A stretch of DNA of 64,000 nt from Flavobacterium humidisoli. Lineage in GTDB: Bacteria; Bacteroidota; Bacteroidia; Flavobacteriales; Flavobacteriaceae. Of this stretch, positions 8,384 to 17,476 are shown in pieces. Numbering within the stretch: position 1 is the stretch's first letter; every line of letters begins with the position of its first letter. Below the pieces are notes generated by a model. It saw only the letters and a list, made by a program, of their open reading frames with translations, did no database searches and was not told where the DNA came from. The stretch lies in assembly GCF_023272795.1 (NCBI RefSeq), contig NZ_CP096829.1:4278001-4342000 (forward strand), in the 5' to 3' direction. Both the position numbers and the translations under genes were made by a program.

Positions 8384-11300
8384 TTATTCAACCAATAATT
8401 TTTTCTTCTCTATAAAATTTCCATCCGTTGCTACCACAATGTAAATTCCTTTGTTTAAATATTTAAGAGAATATACAGTTGTATGATGTAGCGTATCTAC
8501 CAACATACCCACACTGTTGTAGATTGATATTCTAACTTTGTTTGTATCTAAATTTTCAAAATTAAAATTCACAACATCTTTAGCGGGATTTGGATACATG
8601 GTAAAAGATTTTGCATTATCAGATGCTGACAAACCTAAACTTCCAGATTGTAAATCTATTGTATGAGGGATGCTCCAATCGCTAGAAGTCGTTCCGTTTT
8701 TTGCTCTAACTCTAAATTCATATACGGTTTTAGTTCCTTGCTTCGGAATCCATAAATAATAAGTGGTAGAAGTTCCAGCAGTTACCCATCCAGATGGAGA
8801 ATTCAATTGGACCTCATAAGAGGTTGCCTCAGGAAATGTTGCCCACGAAGCATAAAATCCAGACGAGTAAACTCCTGCATTTGAAATATTTATTGGTGTT
8901 GGCAAAGTCGCTGGATTTGTTGTTTGTGCCCCTGCTAGAATTGGCTCATTGGGTTTGGTATTGTAAGCAAAATCCAAAACGGTATAACCCACTCCACCCG
9001 CTTCTACTTTTACCTGCATCCATCCGTAACAAGTACGTCCTCTACTAGTATATTCAAAACCAATGTATCCTGTTCTATTATCCCATGCTGTGTACGTAGA
9101 AGTTCGTAAATCTAATTGATTAGGATAGTTTCCTGGAGTAGCAAAATTACTGGAGGCTCCAATAGAAGTGCCTTGTGATAAAAAGGATATATTTCTGGTT
9201 CCAGATGCGGCCACTAGTCTTTTTCCATACGTTTCCATTTTTAAAGCTGCCCCTGCATATTGCCACGCACCATACTCTGTATTGTCTCCAATACCCAAGT
9301 CGAAATATTGCCAAGTCGATGCTGCATTGGCTGTATAATCGGGATTATTTACATAAACGACTCCATAAGGCGAATCGAACTTCAAATTAATGGTTTTCGA
9401 AGCCATATCCAGAGTGCCAACACCTCCTGTAATGGCTGCATCTTTAAAAGTAATGACAACAGTAGCATCATCTGCCACATTATGCGCGGTGGCTTTTCCT
9501 GTAAAAGTAACAACCGTTTTTTTATTACTCTCTAGTGTCAAAATCGCGGTTAAACCAGTTGGAACTCCTGTAATTGTATAATCTGTTCCTGCTGTAAAAG
9601 TTCCGCTGCTTTTTGTAAAAGTTCCATTATTGGTAGCTAATGAAATTGCCGTATTTGTTGTAATACTTCCATCATTTATTTCGGCTTCATATAAAGTATC
9701 GACAGATAAAACGGTAGCTGTTTTATCGCTCATTCCTGTATAAATTGGAGTATTTGGTTTGGTATTATAAGCATATTCCAAAATAGTATAACCATCGCCA
9801 TCTGCATTCACTTTTACTTTAAACCATCCATAACAGGTAAGACCGTCAATTAAATAATCAAATCCTACATAAGCTGTTTTTCCATCCCATACTGTGTAAC
9901 TGGACGTTCGCAAATCAAGCTGATTTGGATATGCGCTGGGAGCGGTCATGTTGCTAGTTGGCCCAATGGCTGTGTTTGAATTTAACAGTGAAATATTTCT
10001 AGTGCCTGGCTCACAAACCAGTCTTTTTGCGTAAGTTTCCATTTTTAAAGCATTTGCAGCATAACGCCAACCTCCGAAAGCAGGATCATCTCCTTTAGCA
10101 ATTTCAAAGTATTTCCACGTTAATGCTGACGAAACCGTCACATCAGGCATATCTACAAAAAAGATTCCGTATGGGTCTGAAAATTTAAAATTGAAAAATA
10201 AAGAAGTACAAGACAAATCGGCTGTTCCTCCTGTAAAAGCTGCGGGTAAAAAATTAATTCCACCTGACGCATTATTACTTAAGGCATGATTCGTTGCTTT
10301 TCCAGCTAAAGTAACTGTGATTTGATTGTTGGAGTTTACAGTAAGTACTGGCGTAATTCCAGCTGGAAAAGTATGCGTGAAATGGGTTCCTGCCACTAAA
10401 GTTCCAGAAGATACAGCAAATGTTTTGCCTCCGTTTAATTTTATGATGGAAGAAGTATCAAAAGAACCATCGTTTATAATCGCTTCTTTGAATGTTACTG
10501 CTGAAGCAACCAGAGCACTTCCTGTAGAATTAACACCAGTATCAATTAGATTTTGCGGCTGCCATAAAGATTTTCGAGCTGGATGCTCTAAGGCTGCCAA
10601 CATTCTATCAATCTGACCCTGTGTGTACATTTTATAACAGCCTTGCGCGCCATTATAGCCCATGTAGTTCTCAAAATTTACCTTATCTCCACTACAATTT
10701 GTTCCTGGTGTGCATCCTAAAGTGTGATTTCCATCTTCTGCCGGAGTATCTGCAACTTCGTCTGTTCCAGCACATCCTCCTTCAAAAGTATGAATCAGGT
10801 TAAGGAAGTGACCAAATTCGTGCGTTAAGGTCGCAGAGAATTCTTTACTATACGAGTTATCATATAAATAAGCTCCATTAAAAACGACACGAGCAGTATT
10901 ATTTGCCGTCATATCTGAACTTGGATACCAAGCAACTCCAGAATTATTGGTAGCTCCGTCGTTGTACAAATCATTCTGAATATAAACATTCATATACTTG
11001 GTATTATCCCAAGCATCGGCAGCAATTTGATCGTCATATCCGCCACCATTTCCAAATCCGTTTTTGGTTGGATGGAATATAACTCCGGTTGTACAACCAC
11101 CATTTGGATCTTTTTTAGCCAACTTAAATTCAATATTCATCGTTCCGCGTCGAGGCTGAAAAAAGGATTCAACAGTTTGATAGTCTGCATTACGTCCATT
11201 AAAATCATCATTGAGCTGCGCGAGATGGTTTACAATTTTTTCGTAAGTAACCGTTTTTCCTCCCTGTACATCTCCATAAACATGAAATACTACTGGAATT

Positions 11301-11512
11301 GTGTAGGTTGTAATTGTTGTTTTTGAAGTTTTAGATTTGCGTTGTGCTGCAAAATTTTTACTAAAAACATCAAAGTTCTTTTTCTCTTGTAATGCATTTG
11401 GATTATTCCGATACACTTTAGCATTTTCTTCGCTTGTTCTACAGGGCAAAACTTGAGCTCTAACTTTCAATCCACTGAAAATCAGAAAGCAGATTAGTAA
11501 TTTTAATTTCAT
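8384..11512 (-). CDS. Secreted M43-family zinc metalloprotease with T9SS sorting domain
   Basis: The 1042-aa protein has a signal peptide (to about residue 19) and a metzincin catalytic domain with HEFGHFLNLIH (H231, E232, H235, H241). Asn occupies the usual Gly position of the HExxHxxGxxH motif. Two copies of a ~230-residue unit follow (roughly residues 330-600 and 600-850). Each unit has a short Calx-beta-like strand region plus a jelly-roll-like segment. Then come a fibronectin III-like domain and a type A T9SS sorting tail (SFTMYPNPAKDVVNFNF... ending KKKLLVE). It would be exported and probably attached to the cell surface. M43 enzymes cleave proteins such as gelatin and IGF-binding proteins; the nearby hydroxyproline operon suggests a collagen-like substrate, which is inference. 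Confidence 0.85.
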   Translation of the reverse strand: MKLKLLICFLIFSGLKVRAQVLPCRTSEENAKVYRNNPNALQEKKNFDVFSKNFAAQRKSKTSKTTITTYTIPVVFHVYGDVQGGKTVTYEKIVNHLAQLNDDFNGRNADYQTVESFFQPRRGTMNIEFKLAKKDPNGGCTTGVIFHPTKNGFGNGGGYDDQIAADAWDNTKYMNVYIQNDLYNDGATNNSGVAWYPSSDMTANNTARVVFNGAYLYDNSYSKEFSATLTHEFGHFLNLIHTFEGGCAGTDEVADTPAEDGNHTLGCTPGTNCSGDKVNFENYMGYNGAQGCYKMYTQGQIDRMLAALEHPARKSLWQPQNLIDTGVNSTGSALVASAVTFKEAIINDGSFDTSSIIKLNGGKTFAVSSGTLVAGTHFTHTFPAGITPVLTVNSNNQITVTLAGKATNHALSNNASGGINFLPAAFTGGTADLSCTSLFFNFKFSDPYGIFFVDMPDVTVSSALTWKYFEIAKGDDPAFGGWRYAANALKMETYAKRLVCEPGTRNISLLNSNTAIGPTSNMTAPSAYPNQLDLRTSSYTVWDGKTAYVGFDYLIDGLTCYGWFKVKVNADGDGYTILEYAYNTKPNTPIYTGMSDKTATVLSVDTLYEAEINDGSITTNTAISLATNNGTFTKSSGTFTAGTDYTITGVPTGLTAILTLESNKKTVVTFTGKATAHNVADDATVVITFKDAAITGGVGTLDMASKTINLKFDSPYGVVYVNNPDYTANAASTWQYFDLGIGDNTEYGAWQYAGAALKMETYGKRLVAASGTRNISFLSQGTSIGASSNFATPGNYPNQLDLRTSTYTAWDNRTGYIGFEYTSRGRTCYGWMQVKVEAGGVGYTVLDFAYNTKPNEPILAGAQTTNPATLPTPINISNAGVYSSGFYASWATFPEATSYEVQLNSPSGWVTAGTSTTYYLWIPKQGTKTVYEFRVRAKNGTTSSDWSIPHTIDLQSGSLGLSASDNAKSFTMYPNPAKDVVNFNFENLDTNKVRISIYNSVGMLVDTLHHTTVYSLKYLNKGIYIVVATDGNFIEKKKLLVE

Positions 11513-11668
11513 TTGTTTAGGTTTTTTAATTAGTATATATCAAAATTACCTTACATGCTTCTACCTTTCTGATAGTATTTTACTCAGAATTAATACATAA
11601 TTATCATATTTTTAACTTTGAAAAATAAATTTCAAATCTTAATATTCCAATATTTTATAATGCATAAA

Positions 11669-11704
11669 AAAAGGAGAATTTCAAATGAATGAAATTCTCC
11701 TTTT
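11669..11704 (-). terminator. Terminator of the DPP-IV / hydroxyproline operon
   Basis: A perfect 14-bp stem (AAAAGGAGAATTTC/GAAATTCTCCTTTT) with an 8-nt loop lies 19 nt beyond the stop of the last operon gene at 11723. Confidence 0.88.
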
Positions 11705-11722
11705 CTATAAATGCACTATTTT

Positions 11723-13882
11723 CTATTTTGCTCCTGGCGGACAATTTTTTTCTATGTATCGAATAAAAGTATCGGTTAAATGTTTCACTGTTCCTTCCCC
11801 TTCAGAAATATCATGGGAACGATTTGGGTAAATCATTAGATCGAACATTTTATCATATTTAACTAATTCATTAATTAAAACCTCAGCATTTTTATAATGC
11901 ACGTTATCGTCACCTGTTCCATGAATATACAATAAATTTCCTTTTAGATTTTTTGCATGAGTAACAGGCGAAGCTTTTCTGTAATTCGCTTCATTTTCTT
12001 CTGGCAATCCCATGTAACGTTCTGTGTAAATGTTGTCATAAAAATGTTGGTCTGTTACTGCTGCAATCGCGATTCCGGTTTTGTATATATCTGGATACTG
12101 AAACATTAAATTTAAAGTTACAGCACCACCGCCACTCCATCCGTGAATTGCTACACGATCAGAATCAATAAAATTCCATTTTAAAACTTCCTTGGCAGCC
12201 ATTGCCTGATCGCGAGTATTGATGATTCCGATATTTTTATAAATAGATTTTCTCCATTCTGTTCCTTTCATTACAGGAGTCCCTCTATTATCCATCGCAA
12301 TTCCGATGTATCCTTTTGGAATTAATCTCGCAATAAAATAATCAAAATAAGGCTCATCGTTTGCTACTGAAGCCATCGGTTCTCCATATACATAAAAGAA
12401 CACAGGGTATTTTTTTGAAGGATCAAAATCTAGTGGTTTTGCCATAATTCCGTCAATATCGATACCATCGCTTGTTTTTACTTTAAATTTTTCTAACGAA
12501 AAATTAAGTTTAGGACTGGCAAAAACATCTGCTTCTTTCGGAAATATTTTTTTATGTCCTGAAAGCGCCACTAATCTTGTATTGTGATTTCTCTTGATGT
12601 TTGAGTTAGTATGTTTTGCATAGGATGCATCTGTCGAAAAAACGTAAGTATTTGTACCTTCAAAAACATCAGGAGTTACTCTTTTTGTTTTCTTTGAACT
12701 CAAATTTGTTTCATATAAATAGCGCTGTGTAGCATCTGTAGGACTTGCAATAAAATATATTGTTTTTGTCTTTTCATTGTAAGCTTTAAAATAAGCATCA
12801 AAATTAGTTTTAGTCACCAATTCTTTTGATTTTCCGTCAAGGCTTATTTTATAAATATGCATCCATCCGTCTGCATCAGAACTCCATAAAAAAGCTTTTC
12901 CATTGTCTACAAACTGGCACGGAAAAGTATCGTATTCTCCCGCAGAAATATCAAAAACATCGATCCACGAAGCAGACTCTTCTTTGTAAATAACTCTCGC
13001 AGATCCCGATTTTGTATTGCAATCATACATGGTAACTTGGTTCTGATTTCGGTTTAACTGAATAACCATAACAGACTCATTGCTAATCCATTTCATACGA
13101 ACTAAATAATTATTATCAGGTTCTCCTGGAATGTTTAGCCAATTGGTTTGTACTGAATCAATATTTACAATTCCGATTTTTACCGAAGATGGTTTCTCTC
13201 CTGCCTTTGGATATTCAACAGGAACAATAACGGGATAAAGCGAATCGGTATTATTGATCATGAAATGAAATTTGGTAGAAGTTGCATCTACTCTCCAAAA
13301 AGCAATACTTTTTCCGTCTGGGCTCCATCTGAATCCGTCACGGGCAGCCAACTCTTCTTCATAAACCCAATCAAAAGTTCCGTTGATGATTTTATCTGTA
13401 CCGTCTGTTGTTAAAGGAGTAATTTTTCCTGTATTTACATTTTCGACGTAAATATTATGCTTGGAAACATAGGCAACATTCTCATTATCGCTTGAAAATT
13501 TAGCAAACATTAATGAAGATGCATCAAGGTTTTTACCTAATTGTTTTCCTTTTCCTGTAGTCAAATCAAAAAACCAATAATCGCCTTTGGTGTTTTCTCT
13601 CCATACTTTTTTTGAATTCGTATAGACCAAAACTTTTGTTTTTGAGTCATTCCAAACTAACTTTTCGATTTCTCCTGTAAATCCTGCCGCTGTTAATTGC
13701 GATTTAGACAAAATTGTGATTTGCTTATCTAGTTTATCAACATCATAAACCACTACGCTATCGTCTTTGTTTACCCAAAACGAATGAGAATTTGGCAGCC
13801 AATTTAGATTGTTAATATCAATATCCTGCTGTGCGAAAACAGATGTACATACAAGCAGAAGAAACAATAGACACTTTTTCAT
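11723..13882 (-). CDS. Dipeptidyl peptidase IV (S9B family)
   Basis: The 719-aa protein has a signal peptide (MKKCLLFLLLVCTSVFAQ), a beta-propeller domain to about residue 470 (with the DPP-IV Glu pair in the FDWVYEEEL segment), and a C-terminal alpha/beta hydrolase domain. The catalytic triad is visible as Ser in HGWSGGGAV, Asp in GTGDDNVH and His in NRSHDIS. It removes X-Pro (and X-Hyp) dipeptides from peptide N-termini, probably in the periplasm. It is the last gene of the hydroxyproline operon, 1 nt after pepP, and so is likely induced with hydroxyproline catabolism. Confidence 0.93.
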   Translation of the reverse strand: MKKCLLFLLLVCTSVFAQQDIDINNLNWLPNSHSFWVNKDDSVVVYDVDKLDKQITILSKSQLTAAGFTGEIEKLVWNDSKTKVLVYTNSKKVWRENTKGDYWFFDLTTGKGKQLGKNLDASSLMFAKFSSDNENVAYVSKHNIYVENVNTGKITPLTTDGTDKIINGTFDWVYEEELAARDGFRWSPDGKSIAFWRVDATSTKFHFMINNTDSLYPVIVPVEYPKAGEKPSSVKIGIVNIDSVQTNWLNIPGEPDNNYLVRMKWISNESVMVIQLNRNQNQVTMYDCNTKSGSARVIYKEESASWIDVFDISAGEYDTFPCQFVDNGKAFLWSSDADGWMHIYKISLDGKSKELVTKTNFDAYFKAYNEKTKTIYFIASPTDATQRYLYETNLSSKKTKRVTPDVFEGTNTYVFSTDASYAKHTNSNIKRNHNTRLVALSGHKKIFPKEADVFASPKLNFSLEKFKVKTSDGIDIDGIMAKPLDFDPSKKYPVFFYVYGEPMASVANDEPYFDYFIARLIPKGYIGIAMDNRGTPVMKGTEWRKSIYKNIGIINTRDQAMAAKEVLKWNFIDSDRVAIHGWSGGGAVTLNLMFQYPDIYKTGIAIAAVTDQHFYDNIYTERYMGLPEENEANYRKASPVTHAKNLKGNLLYIHGTGDDNVHYKNAEVLINELVKYDKMFDLMIYPNRSHDISEGEGTVKHLTDTFIRYIEKNCPPGAK

Positions 13883-13883
13883 C

Positions 13884-15182
13884 TTATTTTTTATTTTTAA
13901 TTAAATTTTCAATTTCTGCAATTTCAATCGGCAGGGCTTCACTCAAATTAATGTTTCCATTTTCTGTTATCAGATAATCATTTTCTAAACGACAGCCTAT
14001 TCCTTCTTCTCTAATATAAATTCCAGGTTCGCAAGTTAGCACCATTCCTTTTTCAAAAGGTCTAGAATACAATCCCACATCATGAACATCCAAACCTAAA
14101 TGATGTGCCGTTCCATGCATAAAATATTTCCTGTAAGCAGGTTTCTCTGGGTTCTGAGCTTTAATCTCGTCTTCTGTAATCAAACCTAACTTTACCAATT
14201 CGGTTTCAATTAATTTTGCCATTTGAAGTTCGTAGTCTTTAGACAAAACTCCTGGCTTCAATAATTTTGAACCTTCTTTCAAACAATGCAAAACCGATTC
14301 GTACACCTCTTTTTGTCTCGCACTAAAAGTTCCGTTAACCGGAATGCATCTTGTTGTATCTGAATTATAATTGCCATAACAGCTTCCAAAATCAAGCAGC
14401 ACCATCTCGTTTTCTTTACAAACATCATCATTGGAATTATAGTGAAGTGAGCAGGCATTTTTACCAGATGCTATAATGGATTTAAATGCTTGTCTTGTTC
14501 CGCCATTTTTAACGGTAGCGTACAACAATTCCGCTTCCAATTCATATTCTTTTATATTGGGGCGGATTGCACCTAAAACTCTATGAAAACCTTCAACGCT
14601 TAATGCCGTTGCTTTTTTAATTAAATCAATTTCTTCGTTTGATTTAATTGGACGTAATTCGCGCGTTATTTTTGACACACGCTCGTATTGATGCAATGGA
14701 TATTTTTCCTTACACCATTTTATCATACGATCTTGTCTGGTTTCCATTTCAGAAGTTACCCTTTTGATATGCTCGTTGTGACCTAAATAAAAAATATCGG
14801 CCTCAAAAGCAAAAAGCTGTAAAGTCTTTTCAAATTCATGAATCCATTTGATATTCTGTATTCCGGAAATAGCCATAGCTTGTTCTTTGGTTAAAAAATT
14901 ACCATCCCAAATTAGCGTATGTTCATTTGCTTCTTTTGCAAAAAGAATAGCCCTGTTTTCTTCTTTAAAAGCATCTGGATAAAGCACCAAAATGGTTTCA
15001 TCCTGATCAATTCCAGACAAATAAAACAAATCATTATTTTGTGAAAAGCCCATAACATCATCTGCGTTATTTGGCATTACGTCGTTTGAAGTTAGAATAG
15101 CCAAACTATTCGGCTTCATTTTTTCGGTAAATCTATTTCTGTTTTCTACAAACAAAGAAACCGGAATTGCATTGTATCTCAT
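13884..15182 (-). CDS. pepP: Aminopeptidase P (Xaa-Pro aminopeptidase, M24B)
   Basis: The 432-aa protein has the aminopeptidase P N-terminal domain (residues ~1-135) and the M24 catalytic domain. Metal ligands are seen in VLLDFGSCYGNYNSDTTR (two Asp), HGTAHHLGLDVHD (His), CEPGIYI (Glu) and GCRLENDYLIT (Glu). The cytoplasmic enzyme releases the N-terminal residue before proline or hydroxyproline. It lies 3 nt after the FAD dehydrogenase gene and 1 nt before the DPP-IV gene, so it is co-transcribed. It links peptide breakdown with the hydroxyproline pathway. Confidence 0.9.
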   Translation of the reverse strand: MRYNAIPVSLFVENRNRFTEKMKPNSLAILTSNDVMPNNADDVMGFSQNNDLFYLSGIDQDETILVLYPDAFKEENRAILFAKEANEHTLIWDGNFLTKEQAMAISGIQNIKWIHEFEKTLQLFAFEADIFYLGHNEHIKRVTSEMETRQDRMIKWCKEKYPLHQYERVSKITRELRPIKSNEEIDLIKKATALSVEGFHRVLGAIRPNIKEYELEAELLYATVKNGGTRQAFKSIIASGKNACSLHYNSNDDVCKENEMVLLDFGSCYGNYNSDTTRCIPVNGTFSARQKEVYESVLHCLKEGSKLLKPGVLSKDYELQMAKLIETELVKLGLITEDEIKAQNPEKPAYRKYFMHGTAHHLGLDVHDVGLYSRPFEKGMVLTCEPGIYIREEGIGCRLENDYLITENGNINLSEALPIEIAEIENLIKNKK

Positions 15183-15185
15183 ATT

Positions 15186-16421
15186 TTATATTTGGAATCG
15201 ATCAATAGCCACAGAAGCAGGTTTACCCGAAATAATCTCTGTCACGATTTTTCCTGTCGCCGGTGCCAGACTTAATCCCATCATGGCATGTCCTGTTGCT
15301 AAGGTCAAATTTACGATTTTTTTATCTCTGGCAATAATCGGCATACCGGTTGGTGTGCATGGTCGAAATCCAAACCACGTATCTTCTGTTTTAGGCATTT
15401 CCACTTTCATATCAGGATAAAAATCATTAATGCTATTTATAATTCCTTGAAGCCTGTTTGCGTTTATTTTAGTGTCTTTTGTATGTGTAATTTCCATAGT
15501 TCCCCCAAACCTTATATCATTAGCCATTGGAGTTACGGCTACTTTTCCTTCACATAAAATAGACGGAATACTAGGTTTTTGACTTTTATCTTTTAAAGTA
15601 AAACTGTAGCCTTTTCCAGATAAAATAGAAATAGAAATATTTAGTTTTTTAGCCAAAAAAGGACTCCATGATCCAGATGCCAAAACCACTTCGTCAGCTT
15701 TAAAAAGCCCTTTATCGGTTACAATTTTTTCTATTTTATTTCCTTCTAAAAGAAAATCTTTAACGCTGGTTTGCGAATAAATTTCGACTTTTAAACGCTC
15801 TAATTCTTCTTTAATGAAAGCCATAAATTTTTGTGGATACAAATGTGCATCACTTTTATAATGAACTCCACCAATAACATTTGTATGGGTTCCTTTTTCT
15901 AAAAGTGCTACTTCTGCTTTTGACAGATAATCTACTTCAAGTCCCAAACGTTCTGCTTCTTTACCTTCATGATGCATTTCTTCTGCCACTTTATCACTTT
16001 TATAAAGCATCAAAAGTCCTTTTTCTTCATAAAAAAAAGAATTATTCTCTTTGGCAAAATCCTGATACAATTCTTTACTTAACAAAGAAAGATCTCGTAA
16101 AGCAGGCATTGCTTTTTCAACATGACTCAAATTGGCATGTTTATAAAACTGCATTCCCCAGTTTATTAAATCTCTGCTTAAACGCGGCTTTACATAAAAC
16201 GGACTACGGCTGTCAAACATCCATTTTATTCCTTGTGCAATCATGCCTGGCTGTGCAAGAGGGATTATATGTGAAGGCACAATCATGCCTGCGTTTCCGT
16301 ACGAACAGCCATTGTTCCTATCAGATTCATCAAACACACTCACCTCGTAACCTTCCTTTGCAAGATAATAGGCAGAACATAAGCCAATAATTCCACCGCC
16401 AATAACAGCAACTTTTTTCAT
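15186..16421 (-). CDS. FAD-dependent D-amino acid (cis-4-hydroxy-D-proline) dehydrogenase, DadA-like
   Basis: The 411-aa protein has an N-terminal FAD-binding motif VIGGGIIGLCSAYYLAKEG and a C-terminal DAO-type segment with GFRPCTPTGMPII and the final ATGHAMMGLSLAPATG motif. DadA-like oxidoreductases oxidise D-amino acids. Its place between the 4-hydroxyproline epimerase and pepP, with all other pathway enzymes in the same operon, points to cis-4-hydroxy-D-proline. The product would be 1-pyrroline-4-hydroxy-2-carboxylate. The substrate call is from context. Confidence 0.83.
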   Translation of the reverse strand: MKKVAVIGGGIIGLCSAYYLAKEGYEVSVFDESDRNNGCSYGNAGMIVPSHIIPLAQPGMIAQGIKWMFDSRSPFYVKPRLSRDLINWGMQFYKHANLSHVEKAMPALRDLSLLSKELYQDFAKENNSFFYEEKGLLMLYKSDKVAEEMHHEGKEAERLGLEVDYLSKAEVALLEKGTHTNVIGGVHYKSDAHLYPQKFMAFIKEELERLKVEIYSQTSVKDFLLEGNKIEKIVTDKGLFKADEVVLASGSWSPFLAKKLNISISILSGKGYSFTLKDKSQKPSIPSILCEGKVAVTPMANDIRFGGTMEITHTKDTKINANRLQGIINSINDFYPDMKVEMPKTEDTWFGFRPCTPTGMPIIARDKKIVNLTLATGHAMMGLSLAPATGKIVTEIISGKPASVAIDRFQI

Positions 16422-16464
16422 AAATTTTACTTCTTTTTTTTGAAACTACTACTAATTGATCTTC

Positions 16465-17475
16465 TTAAATAACTTGAAATCCAAAAGCATAAGGATCATC
16501 GCTTTCATCAATTACAATAGTATTGTATCCGTATACTTTTGCCCAGCCTTGTATGCTTGGAACAATAGCAGGAATATCTCCTATAGAAGTTTCTTCCACC
16601 ACTTTTCCAATAAACTTACTTCCAATATAACTTTCGTGAATAAATTCTTCGCCTTTTTTCAGTTTTCCTTTAGCATGCAATTGTGCCATTCGGGCTGAGG
16701 TACCTGTTCCGCATGGTGAACGGTCAATTGCTTTATCGCCATAAAAAACAGCATTTCTGCCAGACGAAGCCGAATCTATAGGAGTTCCTGTCCATAATAG
16801 ATGTGATACATCTCGAATAGTATTATTTTCTGGATGAATGAAATAATCCGGATATTTTTCATTAATCTTTTTACGAAGTTCCTGACTATACTGAATAATT
16901 TTGCTTGCCGTAAAATTCTGAACACCAGAAAAATTCTTTTGCGGATCGATGATAGCATAATAATTTCCTCCATAAGCGACATCAAAAACAATCTCGCCCA
17001 ATTCTTCACAATAAATGATAAGTCCTTCTGCAGCCAGATACGATTTTACGTTGGTCAAACGTACCCAATCTACTTTTTTCCCTGTCTGCTGGTATTCGAT
17101 ATGCACTAAACCTGCAGGGGCTTCCATTTTGATAATGCCTGGTGTTTTTGGTGTAACTAAGCCTTCTTCTACAGCAATTGTAATAGTTCCGATTGTTCCG
17201 TGTCCGCACATGGGCAAACAGCCCGAAGTTTCTATAAACAAAATTCCTACATCGTTTTTAGGATCACTTGGCGGATATAAAATGCTGCCACTCATCATAT
17301 CATGTCCTCTTGGTTCAAACATTAATCCCTTACGGATCCAGTCATATTCTTTTAAAAAATGCTGCCGTTTTTCACTCATTGAATCACCTTGTAGATTTGG
17401 CCCTCCCCCGGCCACAACCCGAACTGGATTCCCGCACGTATGAGCATCTACGCAAAAAAAAGTTTTCTTTACCAT
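16465..17475 (-). CDS. 4-hydroxyproline 2-epimerase (proline racemase family)
   Basis: The 336-aa protein has both catalytic cysteines of the family: C90 in MCGHGTIG and C255 in DRSPCGTGTS. Having both supports a racemase/epimerase and argues against trans-3-hydroxyproline dehydratase, which has Thr for the first Cys. It converts trans-4-hydroxy-L-proline to cis-4-hydroxy-D-proline in the cytoplasm. Its start is 1 nt from the stop of the aldehyde dehydrogenase gene, so translation is probably coupled. Confidence 0.9.
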   Translation of the reverse strand: MVKKTFFCVDAHTCGNPVRVVAGGGPNLQGDSMSEKRQHFLKEYDWIRKGLMFEPRGHDMMSGSILYPPSDPKNDVGILFIETSGCLPMCGHGTIGTITIAVEEGLVTPKTPGIIKMEAPAGLVHIEYQQTGKKVDWVRLTNVKSYLAAEGLIIYCEELGEIVFDVAYGGNYYAIIDPQKNFSGVQNFTASKIIQYSQELRKKINEKYPDYFIHPENNTIRDVSHLLWTGTPIDSASSGRNAVFYGDKAIDRSPCGTGTSARMAQLHAKGKLKKGEEFIHESYIGSKFIGKVVEETSIGDIPAIVPSIQGWAKVYGYNTIVIDESDDPYAFGFQVI

Positions 17476-17476
17476 T

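Noticed and set aside
16465..17475. Trans-3-hydroxy-L-proline dehydratase as the identity of the proline-racemase-family gene
   Set aside because: Both catalytic cysteines (C90 and C255) are present; the dehydratase has Thr in place of the first.
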